64,000 nucleotides of DNA from Variovorax sp037204085 (GCF_037204085.1 NZ_JBBCBW010000006.1:62001-126000), one strand, 5' to 3'; counted from the stretch's first letter, positions 18,282-27,794 are shown. Numbers and translations are program-made. The notes: generated by a model from the letters alone, not told the origin.

Positions 18282-19985
18282 ATGCTCAAGCAACCTCAAG
18301 CCAAATACCGCGCATTCGCCCCGATCGGCCTCAAGGACCGTACCTGGCCCGATGCCGTGCTGACCAAGGCGCCCATCTGGCTGTCGACGGACCTGCGCGA
18401 TGGCAACCAGGCATTGGTCGAGCCGATGGACATTGCGCGCAAGATGCGCATGTTCGAGACACTCGTGGCCATCGGTTTCAAGGAGATCGAAGTCGGCTTT
18501 CCTTCTGCTTCGCAAGTCGAATTCGACTTCGTGCGCAAGCTCATCGAGGAAGACCGCATTCCCGACGACGTGACGATCCAGGTGCTGACGCAGGCGCGCG
18601 ACCACCTCATTGCGCGCACCTTCGAATCGCTGCAAGGCGCGCCGCGTGCCATCGTTCACCTCTACAACGCGGTAGCCCCCGTGATGCGCCGCGTGGTGCT
18701 CGGCATGGACGAAGACCAGATCGTCGAGCTGGCCAGCAGCCACGCGCGCATGTTCAACGAATTTGCCGCGAAGCAGCCCGCAACGAAGTGGACCTTCCAG
18801 TATTCGCCCGAAATGTTCTCGGGCACCGATGTCGTGTTTTCCAAGCGCGTGGTCGATGCGGTCACCGAAGTCTGGGCGCCGACGCCCGAGCGCAAGTGCA
18901 TCGTCAACCTGCCCACCACGGTCGAGCATTCCACGCCGAACATCTTTGCCGACATGATCGAGTGGATGCACCGCAATCTTGCGCGCCGCGACTCCATCGT
19001 GCTGTGCGTGCACCCGCACAACGACCGCGGCACCGGCACCGCAGCCGGTGAGTTGGCGCTGATGGCCGGTGCCGAGCGCATCGAAGGCTGCCTCTTCGGC
19101 AATGGTGAGCGCACCGGCAACCTCGACCTCGTGAACGTTGCGCTCAACCTCTACACGCAAGGCGTTTCGCCGGAGCTGGACTTCTCCAACATCGACGAGA
19201 TCCGCGCGACGGTGGAGCACTGCAACCAGATCCCGGTGCATCCGCGCCACCCGTATGTGGGCGATCTCGTCTACACCTCGTTCTCGGGGTCGCACCAGGA
19301 CGCCATCAAGAAAGCCTTTGCAGCGCGCAAGGAAGGTGACATCTGGGACATGCCGTACCTGCCCATCGACCCCAAGGACGTGGGCCGCAGCTACGAGGCC
19401 GTGATTCGCGTCAACAGTCAGTCGGGCAAGGGCGGCATGGCCTACCTGCTCGAAAGCGAATACGGCATCGAGATGCCGCGCCGCCTGCAGATGGAGTTCA
19501 TGCAGACCGTGCAGCGCGTGATGGACGTGGCCGGCAAGGAACTCACCGCGGCTGACCTCTGGCAGCTGTTCGTTCGCGAATACGGCATCGAGGCTGCGCA
19601 TTCGCTGCAGCACCGCGTGCTCGAGGAAGAAGGCGAGGGCACCAATGCTTCGGTGGTGCTGCGCGGCAACCTGCCGTGGGACGGTGAAATCCGCGCCATC
19701 GAAGGCCGCGGCAACGGGCCGATCGATGCCTTCACCCAGGCGCTGAGCAAGGCCACCGGCCACACTGTTCGCGTGATGGACTACCACCAGCATGCGATTG
19801 GCGCGGGCGCCGATGCCAGGTCCGTGGCGTACCTCGAACTGCGCGTGGACGAGGCCCAGACGCTGTTCGGCGTGGGCATCGATGCGGACGTAATCTCGGC
19901 TTCGCTCAAGGCCATTGTCTCGGGCGTGCAGCGCGCACGCACCCGGGGCGCGCACAGCGCACAATCGGTGGTTGAAGTCGCCTGA
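18282..19985 (+). CDS. leuA: 2-Isopropylmalate synthase, long type
   Basis: A 567-residue enzyme that joins acetyl-CoA to 2-oxoisovalerate, the first committed step of leucine synthesis. The catalytic TIM barrel begins with S-T-D-L-R-D-G-N-Q at 35-43, and the H-P-H-N-D-R-G-T-G metal motif is near residue 250. The C-terminal regulatory LeuA dimer domain follows. The N-terminal extension and D-G-N-Q variant are those of the actinobacterial-like LeuA class, unlike the downstream copy. GAGAAA precedes the start at 18282. The attenuator at 18127-18241 controls it directly. The window lacks leuB, leuC and leuD. Confidence 0.94.
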   Translation: MLKQPQAKYRAFAPIGLKDRTWPDAVLTKAPIWLSTDLRDGNQALVEPMDIARKMRMFETLVAIGFKEIEVGFPSASQVEFDFVRKLIEEDRIPDDVTIQVLTQARDHLIARTFESLQGAPRAIVHLYNAVAPVMRRVVLGMDEDQIVELASSHARMFNEFAAKQPATKWTFQYSPEMFSGTDVVFSKRVVDAVTEVWAPTPERKCIVNLPTTVEHSTPNIFADMIEWMHRNLARRDSIVLCVHPHNDRGTGTAAGELALMAGAERIEGCLFGNGERTGNLDLVNVALNLYTQGVSPELDFSNIDEIRATVEHCNQIPVHPRHPYVGDLVYTSFSGSHQDAIKKAFAARKEGDIWDMPYLPIDPKDVGRSYEAVIRVNSQSGKGGMAYLLESEYGIEMPRRLQMEFMQTVQRVMDVAGKELTAADLWQLFVREYGIEAAHSLQHRVLEEEGEGTNASVVLRGNLPWDGEIRAIEGRGNGPIDAFTQALSKATGHTVRVMDYHQHAIGAGADARSVAYLELRVDEAQTLFGVGIDADVISASLKAIVSGVQRARTRGAHSAQSVVEVA

Positions 19986-20037
19986 AGCTGTCCGCCGCCG
20001 TACGCGCAAGGTGCAAACGAACATAAGGAATTCCACG

Positions 20038-21576
20038 ATGACCGACCAACTCATTATTTTCGACACCACCTTGCGTGACGGCGAGCAATCGCCCGGCGCC
20101 TCAATGACGCGCGACGAGAAGCTGCGCATCGCCAAGCAGCTCGAGCGACTCAAGGTCGACGTCATCGAGGCCGGTTTTCCGGCCAGCTCGAACGGCGACT
20201 TCGAAGCGGTCAAGGCCATTGCCAACGCCATCAAGGATTCGACGATTTGCGGCCTCTCGCGAGCCAACGATCGCGACATTTCGCGTGCGGCCGAAGCGCT
20301 CAAGGGCGCGGCGCGCGGGCGCATCCACACCTTCATCGCAACGTCGCCGCTTCATATGGAAAAGAAGCTGCGCATGTCGCCGGACGAAGTGCATGAGCAA
20401 GCCAGGCTTGCCGTGCGCTTTGCGCGCAACCTCATGGGAGACGTGGAGTTCAGCCCCGAAGACGGCTACCGGAGCGACCCGGACTTTCTCTGCCGTGTGC
20501 TCGAAACCGTGATCAACGAGGGCGCCACCACCATCAACGTGCCCGACACCGTGGGCTATGCCATTCCCGAGCTCTACGGCAACTTCATCAAGATGCTGCG
20601 TGAGCGCGTGCCCAACAGCGACAAGGCCATCTGGTCGGTGCATTGCCACAACGACCTCGGCATGGCCGTGGCCAACTCGCTGGCGGGCGTGAAGATCGGC
20701 GGCGCACGCCAAGTCGAGTGCACCATCAATGGCCTGGGCGAGCGCGCGGGCAACTGCTCGCTCGAAGAAATCGTCATGGCCGTGAAGACCCGCAAGGACT
20801 ACTTCGGGCTCGAACTGAATGTCGACACCCGCCACATCGTGGCCGCGAGCCGCATGGTGAGCCAGACCACGGGCTTCGTGGTGCAGCCCAACAAGGCCGT
20901 GGTGGGAGCCAACGCCTTTGCGCATGCCTCGGGCATTCACCAGGACGGCGTGCTCAAGGCACGCGACACCTACGAAATCATGCGGGCCGAAGACGTGGGC
21001 TGGACGGCCAACAAGATCGTGCTGGGCAAGCTCAGCGGGCGCAACGCGTTCAAGCAGCGCCTCCAGGACCTGGGCGTGACGATGGGCAGCGAAGCCGACA
21101 TCAATGCCGCCTTCCTGCGCTTCAAGGAACTGGCCGACCGCAAGTCGGAGATTTTCGACGAGGACATCCTCGCGCTCGTCAGCGCCGAAGAATTGGCGCA
21201 CGTTGATGAACAGTTTGCTTTTGTGTCGCTTTCCCAGCACAGCGAAACCGGCGAACGCCCCCAGGCCAAGGTCGTCTTTACCGTTCAGGGCAAGGAGGTC
21301 ACGGGCGAATCCGACGGCAATGGCCCGGTTGATGCTTCTCTGAAGGCCATTGAATCGCTTGTCAAGAGCGGCGCCGAGATGGTGCTTTACTCGGTTAATG
21401 CGATTAGTGGCTCGACAGAAAGCCAAGGAGAAGTTACAGTTCGGTTACAAAATGCAGGGCGGGTAGTGAATGGAGTAGGCGCGGACCCCGACATCGTGGT
21501 CGCATCGGCCAAGGCTTATTTGAGTGCTCTCAATAAGTTACAGAGCCAAGCTGAGAGAGTGGCGGCACAAGGTTAG
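20038..21576 (+). CDS. leuA: 2-Isopropylmalate synthase, enterobacterial type
   Basis: A 512-residue homolog of the same reaction. T-T-L-R-D-G-E-Q-S-P-G is at 10-20, the H-C-H-N-D-L-G-M-A metal motif near 203, and a C-terminal LeuA allosteric domain starts near residue 390. The length matches the classical proteobacterial LeuA. It begins 52 bp after the long-type leuA, with AAGGAATT ahead of the ATG at 20038, and there is no terminator between the two. It is probably on the same attenuated transcript. A homocitrate or citramalate synthase role is possible for one of two tandem copies, but the motifs favour isopropylmalate synthase. Confidence 0.93.
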   Translation: MTDQLIIFDTTLRDGEQSPGASMTRDEKLRIAKQLERLKVDVIEAGFPASSNGDFEAVKAIANAIKDSTICGLSRANDRDISRAAEALKGAARGRIHTFIATSPLHMEKKLRMSPDEVHEQARLAVRFARNLMGDVEFSPEDGYRSDPDFLCRVLETVINEGATTINVPDTVGYAIPELYGNFIKMLRERVPNSDKAIWSVHCHNDLGMAVANSLAGVKIGGARQVECTINGLGERAGNCSLEEIVMAVKTRKDYFGLELNVDTRHIVAASRMVSQTTGFVVQPNKAVVGANAFAHASGIHQDGVLKARDTYEIMRAEDVGWTANKIVLGKLSGRNAFKQRLQDLGVTMGSEADINAAFLRFKELADRKSEIFDEDILALVSAEELAHVDEQFAFVSLSQHSETGERPQAKVVFTVQGKEVTGESDGNGPVDASLKAIESLVKSGAEMVLYSVNAISGSTESQGEVTVRLQNAGRVVNGVGADPDIVVASAKAYLSALNKLQSQAERVAAQG

Positions 21577-21608
21577 TTTTACGAGTGATCCTTGGATTCG
21601 AGTGAAGA

Positions 21609-21645
21609 AAAGGACGCAAGTAACTGATATTGCGTGCCTTTTTTG
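21609..21645 (+). terminator. Probable Rho-independent terminator after the second leuA
   Basis: AAGGACGCAA pairs with TTGCGTGCCTT around a ten-base loop, with one bulged base, followed by six T residues. It lies 33 bp after the leuA stop and before the next gene's start at 21691. Confidence 0.7.
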
Positions 21646-21690
21646 ATTTCGATACACTGCGGTTCTCATTTTGCCGCTGGAGATTTATTA

Positions 21691-22893
21691 ATGCCCGAAA
21701 CCCGCCCCCGCCGAGTTTCCAGCCAGCGGTTCTTGCCCGCAGTCAAATTCGTCGCCGTCGCGCTCTGCGCCACGGCGTTTTTGCTGTCCGGTGCACAGGC
21801 CGCCAAGAAGGAAAAAACAACTGCCGCCAAGACGTCCACGGCCAAGAAGGCCGCAGGACCCGTGCCAGTGGAAGTCAAGCGTTCGGCCAAGGCGCCGCGC
21901 GCTGCCGTGGTCGCCAAGCGCGGCGGCAAAGCCGACCGAAGCGAAAAAGTCGTTCGTGGCGGCCGCAACGTGGTGGCCTCCATTCGCCAAAAGAACGGCA
22001 AGACCGTGGTTGCCGTGCAACGCCGCTCGGTCGTTCGTGTCGAAACGCCGGCACGTCAGTCGTTTGGCCAACTGGCCGGCTTGCACGGAACCGAAGACGT
22101 GCTCGACCTGAAGTCGAGCGTTGCGCTGGTGATCGACCAGGACACGCACGAAGTGCTGTTCAGCAAGAACGATCATGCGGTGCTCCCGATTGCATCGCTC
22201 ACCAAGCTGATGACCGGCTTGCTGATCAGCGAAGCCCATCTTCCCAACGACGAACTGATCACCATCACCCAGGACGACGTGGACACCGAAAAGGGCAGCC
22301 GTTCGCGCCTTACCGTGGGTACCACGCTGTCGCGTGGCGAGCTTCTGCACCTGGCCCTGATGTCGAGCGAAAACCGCGCCGCGCATGCGCTGGGCCGCAC
22401 CTATCCGGGTGGCCTTGCGACCTTCGTGAGCATCATGAACGCCAAGGCAAAGATGCTCGGCATGAAGGACACGCGCTACGTGGAGCCCACCGGCCTCTCG
22501 AGCCGCAACCAGTCGAGCGCGCAAGACCTGGCGCTGCTCGTCAATGCTGCCTATTCCGACGCCACCGTGCGCTCGCTGTCGACTTCGCCTGAATACCAAG
22601 TCGAGGTGGGCAACCGCGTGCTGCAGTTCAACACCACCAACCGTCTCGTGAAGAGCCCGGACTGGGAAATCGGCGTGCAGAAAACCGGCTACATCTCCGA
22701 AGCCGGCCAGTGCCTCGTGATGCAGGCCAAGGTGGCCGGGCGCAAGCTCATCATGGTGTTCCTGGACTCGGCCGGCAAGTACAGCCGCATTGCCGATGCG
22801 GAGCGGGTTCGCCGCTGGGTCGAGGCAGCGCATGCATCCACCGGCTCGCCGGCAGCCTCGCGCAGCAACGCGGCCTACCAGGTCGCCGGCTGA
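21691..22893 (+). CDS. pbpG: D-alanyl-D-alanine endopeptidase (PBP7-like serine peptidase S11)
   Basis: A 400-residue exported cell-wall enzyme. An N-terminal signal segment ends near A-Q-A (residue 37). A Lys/Ala-rich low-complexity linker spans about 38-90, and the S11 peptidase domain follows. The three penicillin-binding motifs are visible: S169-L-T-K172, S226-E-N228 and K331-T-G333. There is no C-terminal membrane-anchor helix, which fits PBP7 rather than PBP5. The enzyme should cleave D-Ala-meso-DAP peptide crosslinks in the periplasm. The start at 21691 was chosen because it begins directly before the charged signal-peptide N-region. Confidence 0.92.
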   Translation: MPETRPRRVSSQRFLPAVKFVAVALCATAFLLSGAQAAKKEKTTAAKTSTAKKAAGPVPVEVKRSAKAPRAAVVAKRGGKADRSEKVVRGGRNVVASIRQKNGKTVVAVQRRSVVRVETPARQSFGQLAGLHGTEDVLDLKSSVALVIDQDTHEVLFSKNDHAVLPIASLTKLMTGLLISEAHLPNDELITITQDDVDTEKGSRSRLTVGTTLSRGELLHLALMSSENRAAHALGRTYPGGLATFVSIMNAKAKMLGMKDTRYVEPTGLSSRNQSSAQDLALLVNAAYSDATVRSLSTSPEYQVEVGNRVLQFNTTNRLVKSPDWEIGVQKTGYISEAGQCLVMQAKVAGRKLIMVFLDSAGKYSRIADAERVRRWVEAAHASTGSPAASRSNAAYQVAG

Positions 22894-22898
22894 ACGAC

Positions 22899-23732
22899 TC
22901 AGGCAGCGGCTGAAGAGCCGTTGCCGCTTGCGCCTGGAGCTGCAGACGCCGAGGCGACGTCCTTGTAGCCCAGCGCTCCTGAAATTTCATTGGCCGTAGC
23001 CTGCAGCTTGGGCAGCCAGCCCTCGTCCAGCCGGTCCGCCGGAGCGGAAATCGACAGCCCCGCCACCAATTTGCCCTGGTCGTCGTAAATGCCGGCGGCC
23101 ATGCATCGCACCCCCAGCTCCAGCTCTTCGTTGTCGCGTGCAATACCGTATTGGCGGGCCTTCGACAGCTCGCGCTCCAAGGCGGGCAGTTGGGTAATGC
23201 TGTTGCGCGTGTGGCCGGCCAGGCCGGTTCGCGTGGCATAGCTGCGCACGCGCTGCGGATCGTCCGCCGCCAGGAAGAGCTTGCCGGTCGAGGTCAGGTG
23301 CAGGGCGGCCCGCCCGCCGATGGCGCGCACCACCTGCATGCCCGAACGCTCGCTGTATGAGCGCTCGATATAGACGATTTCGTCGCCTTGCCGCATGCTG
23401 AGGTTCACCGGCTGCTGCGTGAGCTTGTGCAGCTCGCGCATCGGCCCCAGGGCGGCGTCGCGCACGTTGAGCCGGCCCTTGACGAGGTTGCCGAGCTCCA
23501 GCAACCGCATGCCAAGCCGGTAGCTGCCTGCCTCGGGCCGGTCGACGAAGCGGCCAACCGCCAGGTCGTTGAGGATTCGGTGCGTGGTGGAGGGGTGCAG
23601 CCCGGTCTTCTCGCTGATTTCCTTCAGCGAAATTGCCTCCTCGCGGGAGGCGAGCACGTCGATGAGCGCGAACATGCGCTCGATCACCTGGATGACTGGA
23701 ACGGCAGGAACGTCGGATTGATTTTTTCTCAT
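22899..23732 (-). CDS. IclR family transcriptional regulator
   Basis: A 277-residue regulator. Residues 13-75 form the winged helix-turn-helix (S-L-K-E-I-S-E-K-T-G-L-H-P-S-T-T-H-R-I-L), and residues 90-255 the IclR effector-binding domain with A-L-H-L-T-S-T-G-K-L-F-L-A. A short Ala/Ser-rich tail follows. Its stop is only 5 nt from the stop of the pbpG gene on the other strand. It is 30 nt downstream of nothing on its own strand except bpt, which ends at 23763. No target operon is evident. Confidence 0.92.
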   Translation of the reverse strand: MRKNQSDVPAVPVIQVIERMFALIDVLASREEAISLKEISEKTGLHPSTTHRILNDLAVGRFVDRPEAGSYRLGMRLLELGNLVKGRLNVRDAALGPMRELHKLTQQPVNLSMRQGDEIVYIERSYSERSGMQVVRAIGGRAALHLTSTGKLFLAADDPQRVRSYATRTGLAGHTRNSITQLPALERELSKARQYGIARDNEELELGVRCMAAGIYDDQGKLVAGLSISAPADRLDEGWLPKLQATANEISGALGYKDVASASAAPGASGNGSSAAA

Positions 23733-23762
23733 GGCGCGATGCGGTGTGGACCGAGCGCCATT

Positions 23763-24512
23763 TTACCTTGTGAAATCGCTTGGCGCCTGCCAGTGTCCGT
23801 CGATCAGCAGTTCATGAGGGCTGAAGCGCGCCTTGTAGTTCATCTTGGCGCTGCCCTCGATCCAGTAGCCAAGGTAGACATGCGGCAAGCCGAGTTTCCG
23901 GGCCTGCTCGATCTGCCACAGCACGCTGTAGGTGCCGTAGCCCGCGCTGTCGTCCGGCTCGTAGAAGGTATAGACGGCCGAAATGCCGTCGTTCAGCACG
24001 TCGAGTATCGACACCATCTTCAACGCGCCCGCGCTGCCGTCGGGCAGCGTCTCGCGGAACTCGACCAGCCGCGAATTGACCCGGCTCTGCAGCAGGAACT
24101 GCGTGTACTGGTCGATGCTGTCGTGGTCCATGCCGCCGCCGGCGTGGCGGCCATTCTGGTAGCGAAGATAGAGCTGGTAGTGCTCGGGCACGAAGCACAG
24201 TTTGAGCACGCGCGCGTGCAGGTTGTTGTGCTGCTTCACGGCCCGGCGCTGGCTGCGGGTGGGATGAAAGCTGTTGACCAGCACCCGCAGCGGGATGCAG
24301 GCGCGGCAGCCGTCGCAATAGGGCCTGTAGGTGAACATTCCGCTGCGCCGGAAACCGCTGAGCACCAGGTCGGAGTAGGCGTCGTTGTGAATCAGGTGGC
24401 TGGGCGTGGCCACCTGCGACCGGGCCTGGCGGTCGGGCAGATAGCTGCAGGGGTAGGGCGCCGTCGCGTAGAACTGCAGCGTGTGAAGCGGAAGATCCTT
24501 GAGGTGCGTCAC
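23763..24512 (-). CDS. bpt: Aspartate/glutamate leucyltransferase (N-degron Bpt)
   Basis: A 249-residue cytosolic aminoacyl-tRNA-protein transferase. Bacterial members of this ATE-like family add Leu to proteins with N-terminal Asp or Glu, marking them for ClpAP; they are often annotated arginyltransferase. Conserved Cys22 and the C66-D-G-C69-R-A-C72 cluster are present, as is the C-terminal G-Y-W-I-E-G-S-x-K-M-N-Y-K signature. I start it at GTG 24512 because this codon overlaps the aat stop by four bases (GTGA), and the resulting length is normal. It forms a two-gene N-degron operon with aat. Confidence 0.94.
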   Translation of the reverse strand: MTHLKDLPLHTLQFYATAPYPCSYLPDRQARSQVATPSHLIHNDAYSDLVLSGFRRSGMFTYRPYCDGCRACIPLRVLVNSFHPTRSQRRAVKQHNNLHARVLKLCFVPEHYQLYLRYQNGRHAGGGMDHDSIDQYTQFLLQSRVNSRLVEFRETLPDGSAGALKMVSILDVLNDGISAVYTFYEPDDSAGYGTYSVLWQIEQARKLGLPHVYLGYWIEGSAKMNYKARFSPHELLIDGHWQAPSDFTR

Positions 24513-25264
24513 GTCGATTGAGAAGGCCGCGTGGAAAGGAGTTCTGTCCAGTATACGGGCTCGAAATGCCACTGTGGACCCTCTTGGCGGCGGGCATTGG
24601 CCACATGCGCCACGAAAGCGCCGCGGGACATTTCGCGCGCTCCCAGGCTCGCCAGGTGGGCGGTGTTCTGCTGGCAATCGATCATCTTCACCTGGAACCG
24701 GCGGCACAGGCACACCAGCGCCGCCAGCGCGATCTTCGAGGCGTCCGGGCGGCGCGTGAACATCGATTCGCCGAACACCGCGCGCCCGAGCGCCACGCAG
24801 TAGAGCCCGCCCGCAAGCTCGCCGTCGATCCACGTTTCCACGCTGTGCGCGTGGCCCGCCCGATGCAGCGCCTGGTAGGCCTTCACCATGTCCGGCACGA
24901 TCCACGTGCCCGACTGCCCCACGCGCGGCGATTGCGAGCAGGCCTTGATGACCGACGCGAAATCGTGGTCGATGCGCACTTCGCAGCCCGGCGCCTCTGC
25001 AAACCGCGCCAGGGTCTTGCGCAGCGACCGGTGGAGCTTGAAGTCGGCCACCTGCAGCACCATGCGCGGGTCCGGGCTCCACCAGAGAATCGGCTGGTCT
25101 TCGCTGAACCACGGAAATACGCAGCGGCCATAGGCCTGCGTCAGGGTATCGACATCGAGCGCGCCGCCGGCTGCGAGCAGGCCGGGCACGGGATCGGTTT
25201 CGCCCCATGCGGATGCGGGGTCGGGCAGTGCGTCGCCGGGTTCGAGCCAGGGCAGTTGTTGCAT
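24509..25264 (-). CDS. aat: Leucyl/phenylalanyl-tRNA-protein transferase
   Basis: A 251-residue enzyme that transfers Leu or Phe from tRNA to N-terminal Lys or Arg of proteins, creating degrons read by ClpS/ClpAP. Family motifs are intact: C-V-F-P-W-F near residue 48, W-W-S-P-D-P-R near 61, and G-E-S-M-F near 169, followed by M-I-D-C-Q. The ATG at 25264 was preferred to a GTG five codons upstream; neither has a strong ribosome site. The stop overlaps the GTG start of bpt, so both N-degron transferases are coupled. Confidence 0.95.
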   Translation of the reverse strand: MQQLPWLEPGDALPDPASAWGETDPVPGLLAAGGALDVDTLTQAYGRCVFPWFSEDQPILWWSPDPRMVLQVADFKLHRSLRKTLARFAEAPGCEVRIDHDFASVIKACSQSPRVGQSGTWIVPDMVKAYQALHRAGHAHSVETWIDGELAGGLYCVALGRAVFGESMFTRRPDASKIALAALVCLCRRFQVKMIDCQQNTAHLASLGAREMSRGAFVAHVANARRQEGPQWHFEPVYWTELLSTRPSQST

Positions 25265-25457
25265 GCCGTAGGTATACACGGCTTCATAGCGAGCTTCATC
25301 CGGATGGGTGAAAATGGCCGTTCTTCAGCGGTTCGCAAACGATTGCGGCCTGCGAGACACAGGCCCCCGGTGCAACAGCGCACAGGAATATCACAACAGA
25401 CCCATAGCGGACCGCCGGGCGGCATCGCCTTGCGGCGGCCAGCCCAAGAGGACAACG

Positions 25458-27788
25458 TTGACCACTGAATCCAACCCCACGCGTTTCGGTAGCGGCCAGG
25501 CGGTTCGCCGTCTGGAGGACGAGAGCCTGCTGGCCGGCGCAGGCCGCTACACGGACGACGTCACGCTCCCCGGACAGGCGCACCTCGTCTTTGTCCGCTC
25601 TCCCTATCCGCATGCACGCATCGTCTCGATCGACACGGCCGCCGCCGCTGCGATGCCTGGCGTGCTGCGCGTGATCACGGGCGCCGAAATGGCCGAAGCG
25701 GGTGTAAAGCCCATGCCCGGCGCCGCCGGCTTCAAGCGCGCCGATGGCGGCGATTGCGCCAGCCCGCCGCGCCTTGCCATGGCGCACGAGCGCGTGCGCT
25801 TCGTCGGCGAAGCGGTGGCGGCGGTGGTGGCCGAAACCGTGCAGCAGGCCCGCGATGCCGCCGAGGCGGTGATGGTCGACTACGACGAGCTCCCGATGGT
25901 GGTCGATCTCGCGAGCGCCACCGCCGACGGCGCGCCGCAGTTGTGCGCCGAAGCCACAGGCAACATCGCAGCCGAAATGAAGCACGGCAGCAGCGAAGCC
26001 GCGACAGCGGCCTTTGCCAAGGCCAGCCATGTGGTTGCGCTGGACGTGGTCAACCAGCGCGTGGTCGCCCTGACCATCGAGCCGCGTTCGGTGCTTGCGG
26101 CCTACGACGGCGAATCCGACCGGCTCACCATCCGCATGAGCACGCAGATGCCATCGGGTGTGCGCGACTCCGTGTGCGGTGCCATCGGCCTCGCGAAGGA
26201 GAAGGTGCGCGTGGTGGTGGGCGACGTGGGCGGCGGCTTCGGCATGAAGACCGGCGCTTATCCCGAAGACATCGCAGTCGCGTTTGCCGCGCTGCAGGTC
26301 AAGCGCCCCTTGAAGTGGGTGGCCGAGCGCAGCGAAGAATTTCTTTCCAGCGCGCACGGCCGCGACATCGAGGCCCGGGCCGAACTCGCGCTCGATGCCG
26401 ACGGGAAGATCCTCGCGCTACGCATCAAGACGCTGGCCAACGTGGGCGCCTATGCCACCGGCACCGGCGTTGCCATCCAGCTGCTGATCGGCCCCTGGGT
26501 GCAAACCAGCGTCTACGACATCCAGACCATCGACTTTCACTTCAAGGCGGTGCTCACCAACACCGCGCCCACCGGCGCCTACCGCGGCGCGGGCCGCCCG
26601 GAGGCGATCTTCACCATCGAGCGGCTGATGGACGAGGCCGCGCGCCAGACCGGAATCGACCGCGTCGAGCTGCGCCGCCGCAACTTCATCCGCCCCGAGC
26701 AGATGCCCTACAAGAACCCGATGGCGCAGACCTACGACACCGGCAAGTTCGAGTCGGTGATGGATCAGGCGCTGGCCCTCGCCGACTGGCAGGGCTTCGA
26801 AACGCGCGCGGCCGAGTCGGCCCGGCAGGGCAAGCACCGCGGCCTGGGCATTGCCACCTTTCTCGAATGGACGGGCGGCAATGTGTTCGAGGAGCGCGTC
26901 ACGGTTTCGGTGCAGGCCGATGGCGTGATCGAAGTGTTCTCGGCCGTCAACGCCATGGGGCAGGGCATTGCCACGTCGCTGGCGCAGTTGGCGGTCGATG
27001 CCTTCGGCGTGCCGATCGAGAAGGTGCGCGTCGTGCTTGGCGACACCGACCGCGGCGACGGTTTCGGCAGCGCCGGTTCGCGCTCGCTGTTCACCGGCGG
27101 CTCGGCCGTTCGCATTGGCGCCGAGCGCACCATCGACAAGGCGCGCGAGCTCGCGGCGCAGGAGTTCGAAGCCTCCGTCGACGACATCGTCTACAGCCGC
27201 GGCGTGTTCAACGTGGCCGGCACCGATCTCGAACTCGACCTGTTTGCCCTGGCGGGCAAGCAGCCCGATGGCGAAATCTTCGTCGACTCCACCAGCACCG
27301 TGGCCGGCTCGACCTGGCCCAACGGCTGCCACATCTGCGAGATCGAAATCGATCCACCGACTGGGGAGATCAGCGTGGTGGCCTACAGCTCGGTCAACGA
27401 CGTTGGCCGAGTGATCAACCCGATGATCGTGCGCGGCCAGCTCGAGGGCGGCGCGGTGCAGGGTATTGGCCAGGCGCTCTACGAGCAGGTGGTGTACGAC
27501 CACGAAACAGGCCAACCCGTGACCGGCAGCCTCATGGACTACGCCGCGCCGCGCGCCGACATCGTGCAGACCATGTTCCACATGGAAATGGACGAGTCGA
27601 CGCCTTGCACCAACAACCCGCTGGGCGTGAAAGGCGTGGGCGAGCTGGGCACCATCGGCGCCACGCCGACCATCGTCAACGCGGTGGCCGATGCCTTCGC
27701 GCGCAACGGCTTTGCGGCCAGCGCGCCGCGCCTGCACATGCCGCTGAGCCCGGCGCGTGTGTGGCAGGCCATGCACACGGTGGATTGA
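25458..27788 (+). CDS. Molybdopterin-binding subunit of a xanthine dehydrogenase/CoxL-like hydroxylase
   Basis: About 776 residues covering the aldehyde oxidase/xanthine dehydrogenase a/b hammerhead and both molybdopterin-binding domains. The active-site loop reads A-Y-R-G-A-G-R at 374-380, the form II (putative) CoxL type, not the A-Y-R-C-S-F-R loop of true CO dehydrogenase. The catalytic Glu is E729 in G-V-G-E-L-G. No iron-sulfur or FAD subunit gene is adjacent, so its partners must be elsewhere or unusual. I use TTG at 25458 because AAGAGGA lies upstream at correct spacing and the N-terminus then matches the family. Substrate is unknown; CO oxidation is unlikely. Confidence 0.9.
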   Translation: MTTESNPTRFGSGQAVRRLEDESLLAGAGRYTDDVTLPGQAHLVFVRSPYPHARIVSIDTAAAAAMPGVLRVITGAEMAEAGVKPMPGAAGFKRADGGDCASPPRLAMAHERVRFVGEAVAAVVAETVQQARDAAEAVMVDYDELPMVVDLASATADGAPQLCAEATGNIAAEMKHGSSEAATAAFAKASHVVALDVVNQRVVALTIEPRSVLAAYDGESDRLTIRMSTQMPSGVRDSVCGAIGLAKEKVRVVVGDVGGGFGMKTGAYPEDIAVAFAALQVKRPLKWVAERSEEFLSSAHGRDIEARAELALDADGKILALRIKTLANVGAYATGTGVAIQLLIGPWVQTSVYDIQTIDFHFKAVLTNTAPTGAYRGAGRPEAIFTIERLMDEAARQTGIDRVELRRRNFIRPEQMPYKNPMAQTYDTGKFESVMDQALALADWQGFETRAAESARQGKHRGLGIATFLEWTGGNVFEERVTVSVQADGVIEVFSAVNAMGQGIATSLAQLAVDAFGVPIEKVRVVLGDTDRGDGFGSAGSRSLFTGGSAVRIGAERTIDKARELAAQEFEASVDDIVYSRGVFNVAGTDLELDLFALAGKQPDGEIFVDSTSTVAGSTWPNGCHICEIEIDPPTGEISVVAYSSVNDVGRVINPMIVRGQLEGGAVQGIGQALYEQVVYDHETGQPVTGSLMDYAAPRADIVQTMFHMEMDESTPCTNNPLGVKGVGELGTIGATPTIVNAVADAFARNGFAASAPRLHMPLSPARVWQAMHTVD

Positions 27789-27794
27789 AGAACC

